From Weissella cibaria (GTDB lineage: Bacteria; Bacillota; Bacilli; Lactobacillales; Lactobacillaceae): 46,635 nucleotides of DNA. Shown one piece after another: positions 1-7,524 of the stretch; within the stretch, counting starts at the first letter, position 1, and the number at the start of each line of letters is the position of its first letter. The notes beneath the pieces are model-generated. The model worked only from the letters and a program-made list of their open reading frames with translations. It searched no databases and was not told where the DNA came from. The position numbers and the translations under genes were made by a program. The stretch lies in contig NZ_SDGK01000025.1 of NCBI RefSeq assembly GCF_004521965.1, forward strand, positions 1 through 46,635, given 5' to 3'.

Positions 1-9
1 GATAAATGC

Positions 10-40
10 AAAAAAAGCGTTGGTGATTAATCACCAACGC
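10..40 (-). terminator. Rho-independent terminator for leftward transcription
   Basis: A perfect inverted repeat (GCGTTGGTGA, TTAA, TCACCAACGC at 17-40) is followed, when read on the minus strand, by a run of seven T at 10-16. The other side has no T tract, so it stops transcripts moving left. It therefore implies a minus-strand transcript starting to its right, which fits the possible small gene at 67-231. Confidence 0.75.
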
Positions 41-66
41 CAAAAAGAATAGAACCGTTTTTGACT

Positions 67-231
67 TTAATCGATTAAGTGGTATGTGCCATGATGAGAC
101 AACGTCCCAGGCAGGTATAGTCGCCATGTTTTGTTATGAGATGAAGTTCTTGCATATTCAAATTTAATGTAGTCACCGTACTGAAGGGGTAAGGTTAGGA
201 ACCAATGCTGATGTACATTATATTCGTGCAA
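67..231 (-). CDS. possible small protein of unknown function
   Basis: A 54-codon frame starts at a TTG (229-231) and ends in TAA 27 bases before a clear minus-strand terminator. Composition is protein-like, rich in His, Tyr and Trp (it includes QHWFLTLPLQYGDYIKFEY). I do not recognise it. The frame is open further upstream to a stop at about 259-261 with no ATG, and the ribosome binding site is weak (AGG), so it could also be the remnant of a longer gene. It lies divergent to the Rgg-like regulator, across an intergenic palindrome. The reason to take it seriously is the terminator, which has no other gene to serve. Confidence 0.3.
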   Translation of the reverse strand: MHEYNVHQHWFLTLPLQYGDYIKFEYARTSSHNKTWRLYLPGTLSHHGTYHLID

Positions 232-270
232 TGATACCTGTCGTAATTGTTTATGAAATTAATTAGCGTA

Positions 271-289
271 CCTGTTAACAGTTAACAGG
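271..289. promoter_or_regulatory. palindrome, possible operator of the HTH regulator
   Basis: CCTGTTAACAGTTAACAGG is a perfect 9-base inverted repeat around a central A, about 70 bases upstream of the regulator start and in the gap it shares with the divergent small frame. AGCG and CGCT outside it could extend a hairpin, but no good T tract follows. The symmetry suits a dimeric regulator binding site; autoregulation is an inference. Confidence 0.4.
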
Positions 290-358
290 GTGCGCTTGTA
301 AGTTGATTTTCACCCCGTTAAGATAGGAATATCTTATGGATTATTGGGAGATTATGTA

Positions 359-1222
359 ATGAAGGTATTAAGTGGTGCACTAAAGCGTCGGCGTGAACAA
401 TTGGGGATTTCTCAAGCAGAGGCTGCGGAAGGTATTTGTCATCAGTCGTTACTATCACGGATTGAACGACTAGATGAAGTGTCGAATATCACAGTGTTAC
501 AAAAGCTATGTGATCGTCTACAGCTAACGGTATCGGACGTCGCACGCATGGACAACCGTATGTTGACGACGCTAAGTGTCGTGCGACAATTGATTGAGCG
601 TCGCGAAATTGAGCAGGCAGCAGAAGCGCTGGAAAATCCAGGGTTAATGAGTCGTATTCCAGTCTTTGCTTATCCTGAATACAATGTTTTGTCAGCCCGG
701 GTTGCATTAGCGGAAAATCGAATTGCGGACGCCATGCAATTATTGCAGTTAGCGTTGGGAGATGTCGAAAAGCATCAGTATGAATTGACGGTCGAAATTT
801 TTACGGAGATGGGTGCGACTTGGTTAGCGCAAGGTGAACATATTAACGCATCAGAGTGTTTCGAACGGGCGCGAGGTATTATCCATCGATTGCCACGGGA
901 TGTGCAACTCGGTATGGCACGTGTTATTGCGCATACGAACCGTCATCGAGCGGAGATGTATTTGGCTGTTGGAGACCCACAACGAGCGATGGAACGGATT
1001 ACGGAGGCGATTGATATCTTACCTGCGCCTGAAGTGACAGACTATCATGAAATGGTAGAACTACAAATGTTACGGTCACGTTGTGCAGATGCGTTATCAT
1101 TAGAAGAAGAAGCAGCCAACGCGAAGATGCTGGTATATGCAGCAGCTGAATTTTCTAAGGATGCCAAATTGCAAGACGATGTGAAGCAATATTTGACACC
1201 AGTTATGCCTGAAGAGGTATAG
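359..1222 (+). CDS. Rgg/PlcR-like HTH transcriptional regulator
   Basis: A 287-residue regulator with an N-terminal XRE-type helix-turn-helix (about residues 5-60, including QLGISQAEAAEGICHQSLLS) and a long all-helical C-terminal part with TPR-like character (ECFERARGII, AMERITEAIDIL). This HTH plus TPR layout is that of the RRNPP group (Rgg, PlcR, PrgX), whose members usually bind short signalling peptides and control neighbouring genes. I chose ATG 359 because GGGAG at 346-350 sits about eight bases before it; the in-frame TTG at 344 lacks such a site. A palindrome at 271-289 may be its operator. The target and any peptide are unknown. Confidence 0.75.
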   Translation: MKVLSGALKRRREQLGISQAEAAEGICHQSLLSRIERLDEVSNITVLQKLCDRLQLTVSDVARMDNRMLTTLSVVRQLIERREIEQAAEALENPGLMSRIPVFAYPEYNVLSARVALAENRIADAMQLLQLALGDVEKHQYELTVEIFTEMGATWLAQGEHINASECFERARGIIHRLPRDVQLGMARVIAHTNRHRAEMYLAVGDPQRAMERITEAIDILPAPEVTDYHEMVELQMLRSRCADALSLEEEAANAKMLVYAAAEFSKDAKLQDDVKQYLTPVMPEEV

Positions 1223-1242
1223 CTAGTAATGAATACTAAAAG

Positions 1243-1270
1243 CCCCCGGCAAAAATTTTGCTGGGGGTTT
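1243..1270. terminator. bidirectional terminator between convergent genes
   Basis: CCCCCGGCAAAA pairs with TTTTGCTGGGGG, with flanking A and T runs. It lies between the convergent regulator and dehydrogenase genes and can serve both. Confidence 0.8.
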
Positions 1271-1275
1271 AAGCA

Positions 1276-2223
1276 TTAGTAACCACGTGTTAAATCTACG
1301 ACATTAACCGATAGCGGCTCATTTGCCAAGTAACTTGGTAAGTTCTTCATAAATAGTGGGAACAGGTTGCCAGCACGTCCTGCACTAGAATGTTCTGCCC
1401 ATGTTGTATGTTGTGTTAGCAGGAGGTTTGGGTGTTGCCACAAGGGTGAATCATCAGGTAATGGTTCAGGCAACGTGACATCCAATGCTGCCTGACGGAT
1501 AGCCCCTGTTTCCAATGCCGTGATTAAATCACTCTGGTTGACAGTCGTGCCACGACCAACATTGATGAACAAATACAAGTTGCCAAGGGTTGCAAAACGT
1601 TCAGCGTTGAAAAAGTTAACCGTTGTGTCAGTGCCTGGCAAGACGTCAACGACAACAGCAATATCATCAGGTAGTGCATCTAGATTGTCGATAGCGACAA
1701 CGTCATCAAAGTCTTCAACTGGATGACCAGAGGTGTTGACACCATAGACACGTCCACCAAATGCCTTAAGATACCGAGCAATTTGGCGTCCGATGTTGCC
1801 GGTTCCAAAGATAACGGTAGGTAGCTCGCTAATTGTATATTGATCAGTGAATTCTTGCCAGCGGGTTTGGGTTTGATAAACATTTAACCCCCGAGCAAAA
1901 TGCAGGATATAACTGATTACGGATTGAGCAATTGGGACGGACTTCAAACCACTGGCGTTCGTTAACATCACTTGTCGAGCAGAAAGCTCTGCTAAGGGCA
2001 TGTAATCGACACCGGCCGACATGGTTTGAACCCATCGAAGCCTGCTAGTTGGATCAGCAAGTATTTTCTCACCGATTTCCGTTGACCAGCCGTAACTAAT
2101 TTCAATTTCGCTGATATCAGCCGCAGTGACTGTGTCAGGTGTTACAACAGTAATGTCGAGATCATGTAAGACGGCGATGTCTTGCGGTTGCAATTTTGTA
2201 ACTTCTAAGAGTAAGCGTGACAT
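1276..2223 (-). CDS. D-isomer-specific 2-hydroxyacid dehydrogenase
   Basis: A 315-residue NAD-dependent dehydrogenase of the D-2-hydroxyacid family, which reduces 2-oxoacids to D-2-hydroxyacids. The nucleotide-binding glycine motif GTGNIG is at about 140-145. The catalytic Arg is in NVGRG (about 224), the Glu in LPEPLP (about 253) and the His in LLLTQHTTW (about 272), so it should be active. GGAGG lies eight bases before the ATG. The protein resembles the phosphoglycerate dehydrogenase-like branch but lacks any serine-biosynthesis neighbour, so the substrate is open; a role in redox balance or D-hydroxyacid formation is an inference. It is transcribed alone, divergent from the ECF gene. Confidence 0.85.
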   Translation of the reverse strand: MSRLLLEVTKLQPQDIAVLHDLDITVVTPDTVTAADISEIEISYGWSTEIGEKILADPTSRLRWVQTMSAGVDYMPLAELSARQVMLTNASGLKSVPIAQSVISYILHFARGLNVYQTQTRWQEFTDQYTISELPTVIFGTGNIGRQIARYLKAFGGRVYGVNTSGHPVEDFDDVVAIDNLDALPDDIAVVVDVLPGTDTTVNFFNAERFATLGNLYLFINVGRGTTVNQSDLITALETGAIRQAALDVTLPEPLPDDSPLWQHPNLLLTQHTTWAEHSSAGRAGNLFPLFMKNLPSYLANEPLSVNVVDLTRGY

Positions 2224-2371
2224 AATAAATTCCTCCTTGATTTGGGTTGCTTACGATAAGTGTATGTTATTTACAGGAGTTCGTCTATTAATAGTGTATT
2301 CCCTTTTCTCCACTGTTTGCAAAGATAGCCTGTTAAAATAACCGCATTAATAAATTTAGAGGTTATTGGAA

Positions 2372-2986
2372 ATGACAAATACACGCTTGAAGACTCGTCA
2401 CATGGTATTGACGGCGCTATTCATTGCAATTATTTTAGTACAATCAATCATTCCATGGTTGGGTTATTTACCACTTGGTGCTTTTGCCGTGGGTGCAGCT
2501 GTACAAATTATTAGTGTGACGGTTGCGATCGGTGCGCTTATTCTTGGTCCAGCGCGAGGTGCACTGCTTGGCTTTGCTTGGGGAGCGTATGCGCTATGGA
2601 ATGCTTGGACGCACGCGCCTGTAATCGGTGGATTTATTTTCCGTAATCCAATTACAGCGCTTGTACCACGTATTCTGGTCGGGTTGATTATTGGCTACCT
2701 ATATTGGCGTTTTGTAAGGAACCGTTCACTTGGGCAACAAACAATTTGGCTTGTTGGTCTTGGTGCATTATCAGCTTTTATTAACACGTTCTTTGTACTT
2801 GGTTTCACCTGGATTGGCTTTACGGTGATGCACACGACCTTTACCGGCATTCCACAAACCGGCTTGCTTGGGTGGTTGATCGTCAGTATTGCTGGATTCA
2901 ATGGTATTTTTGAAATTATTGTGTCAGCTATTTTGGTGCCCTTGATTGGCGTACCTGTTTTGACGGTGTTGCGTCGAGCAGAGTAA
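2372..2986 (+). CDS. ECF transporter substrate-binding (S) component
   Basis: A 204-residue, strongly hydrophobic protein with about six membrane segments. The N-terminal stretch [17 protein letters not shown] and the [13 protein letters not shown] region are typical of S components of energy-coupling factor vitamin importers, which join a shared EcfT-EcfAA' module encoded elsewhere. It looks most like the pantothenate (PanT-like) group, but that assignment is tentative. ATG 2372 is chosen over TTG 2366 because AGAGG at 2358-2362 is well spaced. The gene stands alone and ends in a terminator. I saw no riboswitch in the short upstream gap. Confidence 0.75.
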   Translation: MTNTRLKTRHMVLTALFIAIILVQSIIPWLGYLPLGAFAVGAAVQIISVTVAIGALILGPARGALLGFAWGAYALWNAWTHAPVIGGFIFRNPITALVPRILVGLIIGYLYWRFVRNRSLGQQTIWLVGLGALSAFINTFFVLGFTWIGFTVMHTTFTGIPQTGLLGWLIVSIAGFNGIFEIIVSAILVPLIGVPVLTVLRRAE

Positions 2987-3022
2987 GTCATATTTTTTAG
3001 ATAAGAGCAACTTGGCCTTAGG

Positions 3023-3043
3023 CCAATAGCTGCCGTGATAAAT
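3023..3043 (+). repeat. copy A of a duplicated 21-base motif before a terminator
   Basis: CCAATAGCTGC, then C, then GTGATAAAT. The same sequence with a single C to T change is at 15067-15087. Both copies lie in the 3' region of a gene and upstream of a terminator. In this copy the first bases also close a small hairpin, TTGGCC TTA GGCCAA. Function unknown. Confidence 0.6.
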
Positions 3044-3074
3044 CCCAGTTTCATTCGTGAAGCTGGGATTTTTT
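3040..3074 (+). terminator. terminator of the ECF S-component gene
   Basis: AAATCCCAG pairs with CTGGGATTT around a loop of about 15 bases and runs into TTTTTT. It separates the ECF gene from the cyd operon. Confidence 0.8.
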
Positions 3075-3099
3075 GCGACAAATGTCCGAAAAGGGTGAT

Positions 3100-3129
3100 T
3101 TGTATGAATAAATTCTAAAGCGGTATAAA
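3100..3129 (+). promoter_or_regulatory. candidate cyd operon promoter
   Basis: TTGTAT (3100-3105) and TATAAA (3124-3129) are 18 bases apart, about 100 bases before cydA. Downstream, TGTAAGCATTTATT at 3172-3185 matches the CcpA cre consensus at about 12 of 14 positions, which would fit carbon-catabolite control of cytochrome bd. No Rex-type site was found. Both calls are tentative. Confidence 0.4.
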
Positions 3130-3229
3130 TAAAGTGGTAAAAATAGGACATACTCTGTACAATTATAACTATGTAAGCATTTATTCATTGTTTAGGGATA
3201 ATTTAATATTTTTATAGGAGGCAAACAGT

Positions 3230-4699
3230 ATGGATTTGACAATAGGGTTGTCTATTTTAGACTTGGCACGTGTGCAATTTGCCATGACAACTGTATTTCA
3301 CTTCTTCTTCGTACCGCTGTCAATCGGACTAGGTTTGGTTGTTGCAATCATGGAGACGATGTATGTCATCAAAAAAGATGAGCAATACAAACGCATGACG
3401 AAGTTCTGGGGTAAGATTTTCTTACTTAGTTTTGCAGTGGGTGTTGTTACAGGTATCGTTCAGGAATTCCAATTTGGGATGAACTGGTCACGATATTCAC
3501 GCTATGTCGGGGACATCTTTGGACCAGCTTTGGCCGTTGAGGCGTTGGTAGCGTTCTTCATGGAATCGACTTTCTTGGGTTTGTGGATGTTCGGATGGGA
3601 GCGTTTCAATAAGGGACTTCACTTGGCGTTTATCTGGATTACCACGATCGGGTCAGCCTTTTCTTCTTTGTGGATTTTGGCAGCTAACTCATTTATGCAA
3701 AATCCAATCGGTTTCAAGGTGGATCATAAGTTTGACCGCGCCGTTTTAGTCGATTTTCCAGCATTGCTACAGAATCACCAGTTGTGGCTAGAATTCCCAC
3801 ACGTTATCTTTGGGACGTTCTTGGCAGGATCATTTGTTGTGATGGGAGTGTCTGCTTGGTCATTGTTGCGTAAGCCAACACATGAACTAGATTTCTTTAA
3901 GAAGTCAATTAAGATTGCGGCAATTGTGGCATTGGTTGGAACGGTAGGAATTGGCCTGACCGGTGATCGTCACTCATTGTACTTGCAAGATGACCAACCA
4001 ATGAAGTTCGCTGCAACCGAGGGCCTTGATAAAAACGTTGGTGGTAAGAACGAATCGGCACCTTGGTCGGTCGTTGCTTACACGAATCCAAAAACTCACG
4101 AAATTGAATGGTCATTGGACGTGCCATACGTGTTGTCAATTTTGGCGCATCACTCGCTTGTTGGTGGAAGTCAAGGTTGGGCAGAAATTAATAAAGAATT
4201 ACACGAAAAGTATGATCTTAAATTTGGTAAGGATATGAACTACTACCTACCAAACAATACGATTTACTATGCATTCCGTATTATGGCTATGTCAGCTGGG
4301 GCTTTTGGCCTACTATCAGTCGTTGCTTTATGGGCTGTTCGTAAGAAGTCTAAGCTTGATATTACGAAATACAAGTGGGCATTGTGGATTTTCGGACTAG
4401 CAATGTACTTGCCATTCGTTGCCATTACGGCTGGTTGGCTGGTTACAGAATTAGGACGAGCACCGTGGGTGGTTTACGGTGTTTTGACAATTGCTGATGC
4501 CGTGTCACCAAATGTGTCATTTGCTTCACTACTAACATCAAATATTTTGTACTTCCTAACGTTTGCTGTTTTGGGTGGTTTGATGGTGATGTTGTCACGA
4601 CGAGTGATGATTTTCGGGCCTGATTCTGAAGAACGTGTGGACGAAGAATTGGTTGATCCATTCTCCGCAAAAGCATTTGAAGCTGGCAAGGAGGTTTAA
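3230..4699 (+). CDS. cydA: cytochrome bd quinol oxidase subunit I
   Basis: A 489-residue membrane protein, subunit I of cytochrome bd, which oxidises quinol and reduces oxygen to water. The haem-ligand His is at 24 (VFHFFFVPLSIG), and the conserved acidic pair EALVAFFMEST (Glu about 104 and 112) lines the proton path. The quinol-binding Q loop is short, as usual in Firmicutes. The motif that is GRQPW in most family members reads GRAPW here (409-413). GGAGG precedes the ATG. Four cyd genes follow one another, so respiration in this lactic acid bacterium would depend on supplied haem, since no haem pathway is seen here. Confidence 0.95.
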   Translation: MDLTIGLSILDLARVQFAMTTVFHFFFVPLSIGLGLVVAIMETMYVIKKDEQYKRMTKFWGKIFLLSFAVGVVTGIVQEFQFGMNWSRYSRYVGDIFGPALAVEALVAFFMESTFLGLWMFGWERFNKGLHLAFIWITTIGSAFSSLWILAANSFMQNPIGFKVDHKFDRAVLVDFPALLQNHQLWLEFPHVIFGTFLAGSFVVMGVSAWSLLRKPTHELDFFKKSIKIAAIVALVGTVGIGLTGDRHSLYLQDDQPMKFAATEGLDKNVGGKNESAPWSVVAYTNPKTHEIEWSLDVPYVLSILAHHSLVGGSQGWAEINKELHEKYDLKFGKDMNYYLPNNTIYYAFRIMAMSAGAFGLLSVVALWAVRKKSKLDITKYKWALWIFGLAMYLPFVAITAGWLVTELGRAPWVVYGVLTIADAVSPNVSFASLLTSNILYFLTFAVLGGLMVMLSRRVMIFGPDSEERVDEELVDPFSAKAFEAGKEV

Positions 4700-4701
4700 G
4701 C

Positions 4702-5706
4702 ATGACAGATTTTCAAATTTTATGGTTTGTTTTGATTGCCATTCTATTTGCTGGATTTTTCTTTCTAGAGGGATTTGATTTCGGAATTGGAATGGCATTG
4801 AAAGGTGTTGCGAAAACAGAACATGAAGAAGATGCGTTGATTGCATCAATTGGTCCTCACTGGGATGGTAATGAAGTATGGTTGATTACTGCCGGTGGTG
4901 CCATGTTCGCAGCATTGCCATTTTGGTATGCATCACTATTTTCTGGCTTCTACTTAATCTTATTTGCGATTTTGCTAGGGTTAATCTATCGTGGTGTTTC
5001 ATTTGAGTTTCGTGAACAAATGAAGACAGCCAAATATCGCAATTTGTGGACAACCATTTCGGCGGTTACGTCGTTCTTTGTACCATTCCTATTCGGTGTT
5101 TTGTTTGCAGATGTTGTGCAGGGAATGCCGTTGGATAAAGCCGGCGACATGTCAGCAAAGTTCTTTGACTACTTCAACGTCTTCTCCATTATTGGGGGTG
5201 TTGCAGTGGCGTTGCTGTCATATGTCCATGGTTTGAATTACCTCCGCTTGAAGGTAGAGACGGGCGTCCTACACGACCGAGTTCAAACCCAAATCAAGGT
5301 ATTGTATCCAGTTTTGTTGGTTGGTGAAGTTGCTTTTGCGGTAGGCTTGTTCTTGTTCACCGACTTCTTTGCTAAGAAGCCATTGATTACAGTAGCGTTT
5401 CTAGCTGTGATTGTCCTATTGACAGTCATTGCGTGGCTGACCGGTTTGAAGCGTCGTAATGTTTGGTCATTTATCACGTTGGGATTGGCCATTATTGCAG
5501 TCGTACTACTACTATTTACCGGTTTATTCCCACGTGTGATTGTTGGGGATGTACCAAGCATGTCATTGCTGTTGAAGAATGCAACATCATCAGCATACAC
5601 ACTGAAGTGGATGACAATTATTTCGTTGACGGCTTTGCCAATTGTCTTGGCATACCAAATTTGGAGTTTCTATATCTTCCGTCAGCGTATTGTTGTTAAG
5701 AAGTAA
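4702..5706 (+). CDS. cydB: cytochrome bd quinol oxidase subunit II
   Basis: A 334-residue integral membrane protein, partner of CydA in the bd oxidase. The N-terminus FFFLEGFDFGIGMAL and the segment GPHWDGNEVWLITAGGAMFAA are hallmark CydB sequences. It starts two bases after the cydA stop, with GGAGG inside the end of cydA, so the two are translationally linked. Length is normal. A terminator-like hairpin after the gene may reduce readthrough into the exporter genes. Confidence 0.95.
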   Translation: MTDFQILWFVLIAILFAGFFFLEGFDFGIGMALKGVAKTEHEEDALIASIGPHWDGNEVWLITAGGAMFAALPFWYASLFSGFYLILFAILLGLIYRGVSFEFREQMKTAKYRNLWTTISAVTSFFVPFLFGVLFADVVQGMPLDKAGDMSAKFFDYFNVFSIIGGVAVALLSYVHGLNYLRLKVETGVLHDRVQTQIKVLYPVLLVGEVAFAVGLFLFTDFFAKKPLITVAFLAVIVLLTVIAWLTGLKRRNVWSFITLGLAIIAVVLLLFTGLFPRVIVGDVPSMSLLLKNATSSAYTLKWMTIISLTALPIVLAYQIWSFYIFRQRIVVKK

Positions 5707-5731
5707 TAATGCCCGTCGCGTGCGGACATGG

Positions 5732-5764
5732 AAGGGGGTCAAGGTTAACTTGGTCCCTTTTGTA
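5732..5764 (+). terminator. hairpin between cydB and cydD, partial terminator
   Basis: AAGGG GGTCAAG pairs imperfectly with CTTGGTCCCTT and is followed by only four T. It lies 30-60 bases before the next gene of the same operon, so it probably lets some transcription through and sets a higher oxidase to exporter ratio. Confidence 0.5.
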
Positions 5765-5790
5765 CATATCGAGAAAATGGAGAGTTTGTC

Positions 5791-7524
5791 ATGTTAGATA
5801 AACGATTGTTTAAATTTCCGGGTGCCCGGCAAGCGCTCGGCATGTTATCACTACTAACGTTGATTCAGGCGATTGCTATTATTGGTCAAGGACGGTTTCT
5901 AAGTGTCGCCATTACAGATTTGTGGGGTGGCAACCAATTAACATCAATTGGCATGGTGATTGTTTGGTTTATGTTGGCTTACTTGTTGCGAGAAGTAATG
6001 GGGGTCGCTAAGCAATATGCGTTAGCCCCATTCGCCGACAAAACGACGGCTAGTTTGCAGACACAGGTAACACAGAAATATGCGGCTTTAGGTCCTCGAA
6101 CGGTGGCCAATCAAGGTACTGGTAAGTCAGTGACGTTAGCAGTTGAAGGAATTGACCAAGTTCATGATTATTTAACTTTGGTGTTGGTGAAATTATTTGA
6201 TATGAGCATCACCCCATGGCTCATTTTGTTGTATATTGCGACCATTAATTTCAAACAGGCGGTATTTTTATTTGTCATTTATCCAGTGATTGTGATTTTT
6301 ATGATTGTGCTGGGATTGGCAGCCCAAGCAAAGGCTGACCGAGAGTATGAAACGTTTAACCGTTTATCAAATCATTTCGTTGATTCACTCCGAGGCCTAA
6401 CAACGTTGAAACAATTGGGGTTAGCCAAGCAATATGCGCAAAATATTTACGATGTTTCTGAAGACCATCGTAAAGCGACGATGAGTACGCTCAAGATTGC
6501 TATCTTATCAACGTTTGCGCTGGATTTTTTTACAACGTTATCGATTGCGGTCGTTGCCTTGTTCTTGGGGTTGGGCTTAATGGATGGAGCAACACATTTA
6601 TTGCCAGCCTTAACGATTTTAGTTTTGGCGCCCGAATATTTTTTGCCAATTCGTAACTTTGCTAATGATTATCATGCCACGCTAAATGGGAAGAACGCTT
6701 TAGCAGATATCATGACTTTGTTAGAACAACCGGTTGCGCCGGAAACAAATCGATATGTGCGACAGAGTCAACGTTGGCAAGCAACGGATACGTTGACTTT
6801 AGACCAGGTATCATTTAGCTATCCCAATGCTGACCGACCAGCACTTCAGCAGATTAACTTATCCTTGACAGGTCATACTAAAGTGGCCTTAATTGGCACT
6901 TCTGGGTCAGGAAAATCGACTTTGCTCAATTTGTTAGGTGGATTCTTAGTTGGCGAGGGTGATGTAAAGATTAATGAACAAGCATTGCCACACCTACAAC
7001 AGCGTCAATGGCAAGAGCAAATTCAGGTGTTGCCACAACATCCGTATATTTTTCATGACACACTACGAGCTAACCTGGCATTTTATGCACCCAATCAGCG
7101 TGACGAAGATCTGGTTGCAGTGCTACAACGAGTCGGACTCGCCGATTGGTTTGCCAGTCTAGCTGATGGACTGGATACGTTAATTGGTGAAGGGGCAATG
7201 CAAACGTCCGGTGGTCAAGCACAACGGATTGGGTTAGCACGGATTATGCTCGACGAAGAGCGTCGTGTTCTTCTGCTGGATGAACCGACTGCACACTTGG
7301 ATATCGAAACTGAAGCGTTACTAAAAGAAACGATGTTACCGGTTTTCGACAATCGATTAGTTATTTTTGCCACGCATCGTTTACACTGGTTGCGCCAAAT
7401 GGATTGGATTATTGTGATGCGAGATGGTGAAATAGTTGAACAAGGAACACTGGCTGACTTAATTGCGAATAACGGCTACTTCGTGACCTTACAAGCAGCG
7501 ATGCGAGGAACGACACATGCGTAA
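5791..7524 (+). CDS. cydD: thiol reductant ABC exporter, CydD subunit
   Basis: A 577-residue ABC half-transporter: membrane domain about 1-310, ATPase about 330-570. Walker A GTSGSGKST (369-377), signature SGGQ (about 473) and Walker B LLLDEPTAH (Asp about 497) are intact. With its partner it exports cysteine/glutathione needed for assembly of cytochrome bd. It corresponds to E. coli CydD; Bacillus-style naming calls the gene in this position cydC. It overlaps the next gene by eight bases, which supports obligate co-expression. Confidence 0.9.
   Translation: MLDKRLFKFPGARQALGMLSLLTLIQAIAIIGQGRFLSVAITDLWGGNQLTSIGMVIVWFMLAYLLREVMGVAKQYALAPFADKTTASLQTQVTQKYAALGPRTVANQGTGKSVTLAVEGIDQVHDYLTLVLVKLFDMSITPWLILLYIATINFKQAVFLFVIYPVIVIFMIVLGLAAQAKADREYETFNRLSNHFVDSLRGLTTLKQLGLAKQYAQNIYDVSEDHRKATMSTLKIAILSTFALDFFTTLSIAVVALFLGLGLMDGATHLLPALTILVLAPEYFLPIRNFANDYHATLNGKNALADIMTLLEQPVAPETNRYVRQSQRWQATDTLTLDQVSFSYPNADRPALQQINLSLTGHTKVALIGTSGSGKSTLLNLLGGFLVGEGDVKINEQALPHLQQRQWQEQIQVLPQHPYIFHDTLRANLAFYAPNQRDEDLVAVLQRVGLADWFASLADGLDTLIGEGAMQTSGGQAQRIGLARIMLDEERRVLLLDEPTAHLDIETEALLKETMLPVFDNRLVIFATHRLHWLRQMDWIIVMRDGEIVEQGTLADLIANNGYFVTLQAAMRGTTHA

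Noticed and set aside
3086-3229. Rex binding site before cydA
   Set aside because: No TTGTGA-N6-TCACAA-like palindrome could be found; only a partial cre-like match.
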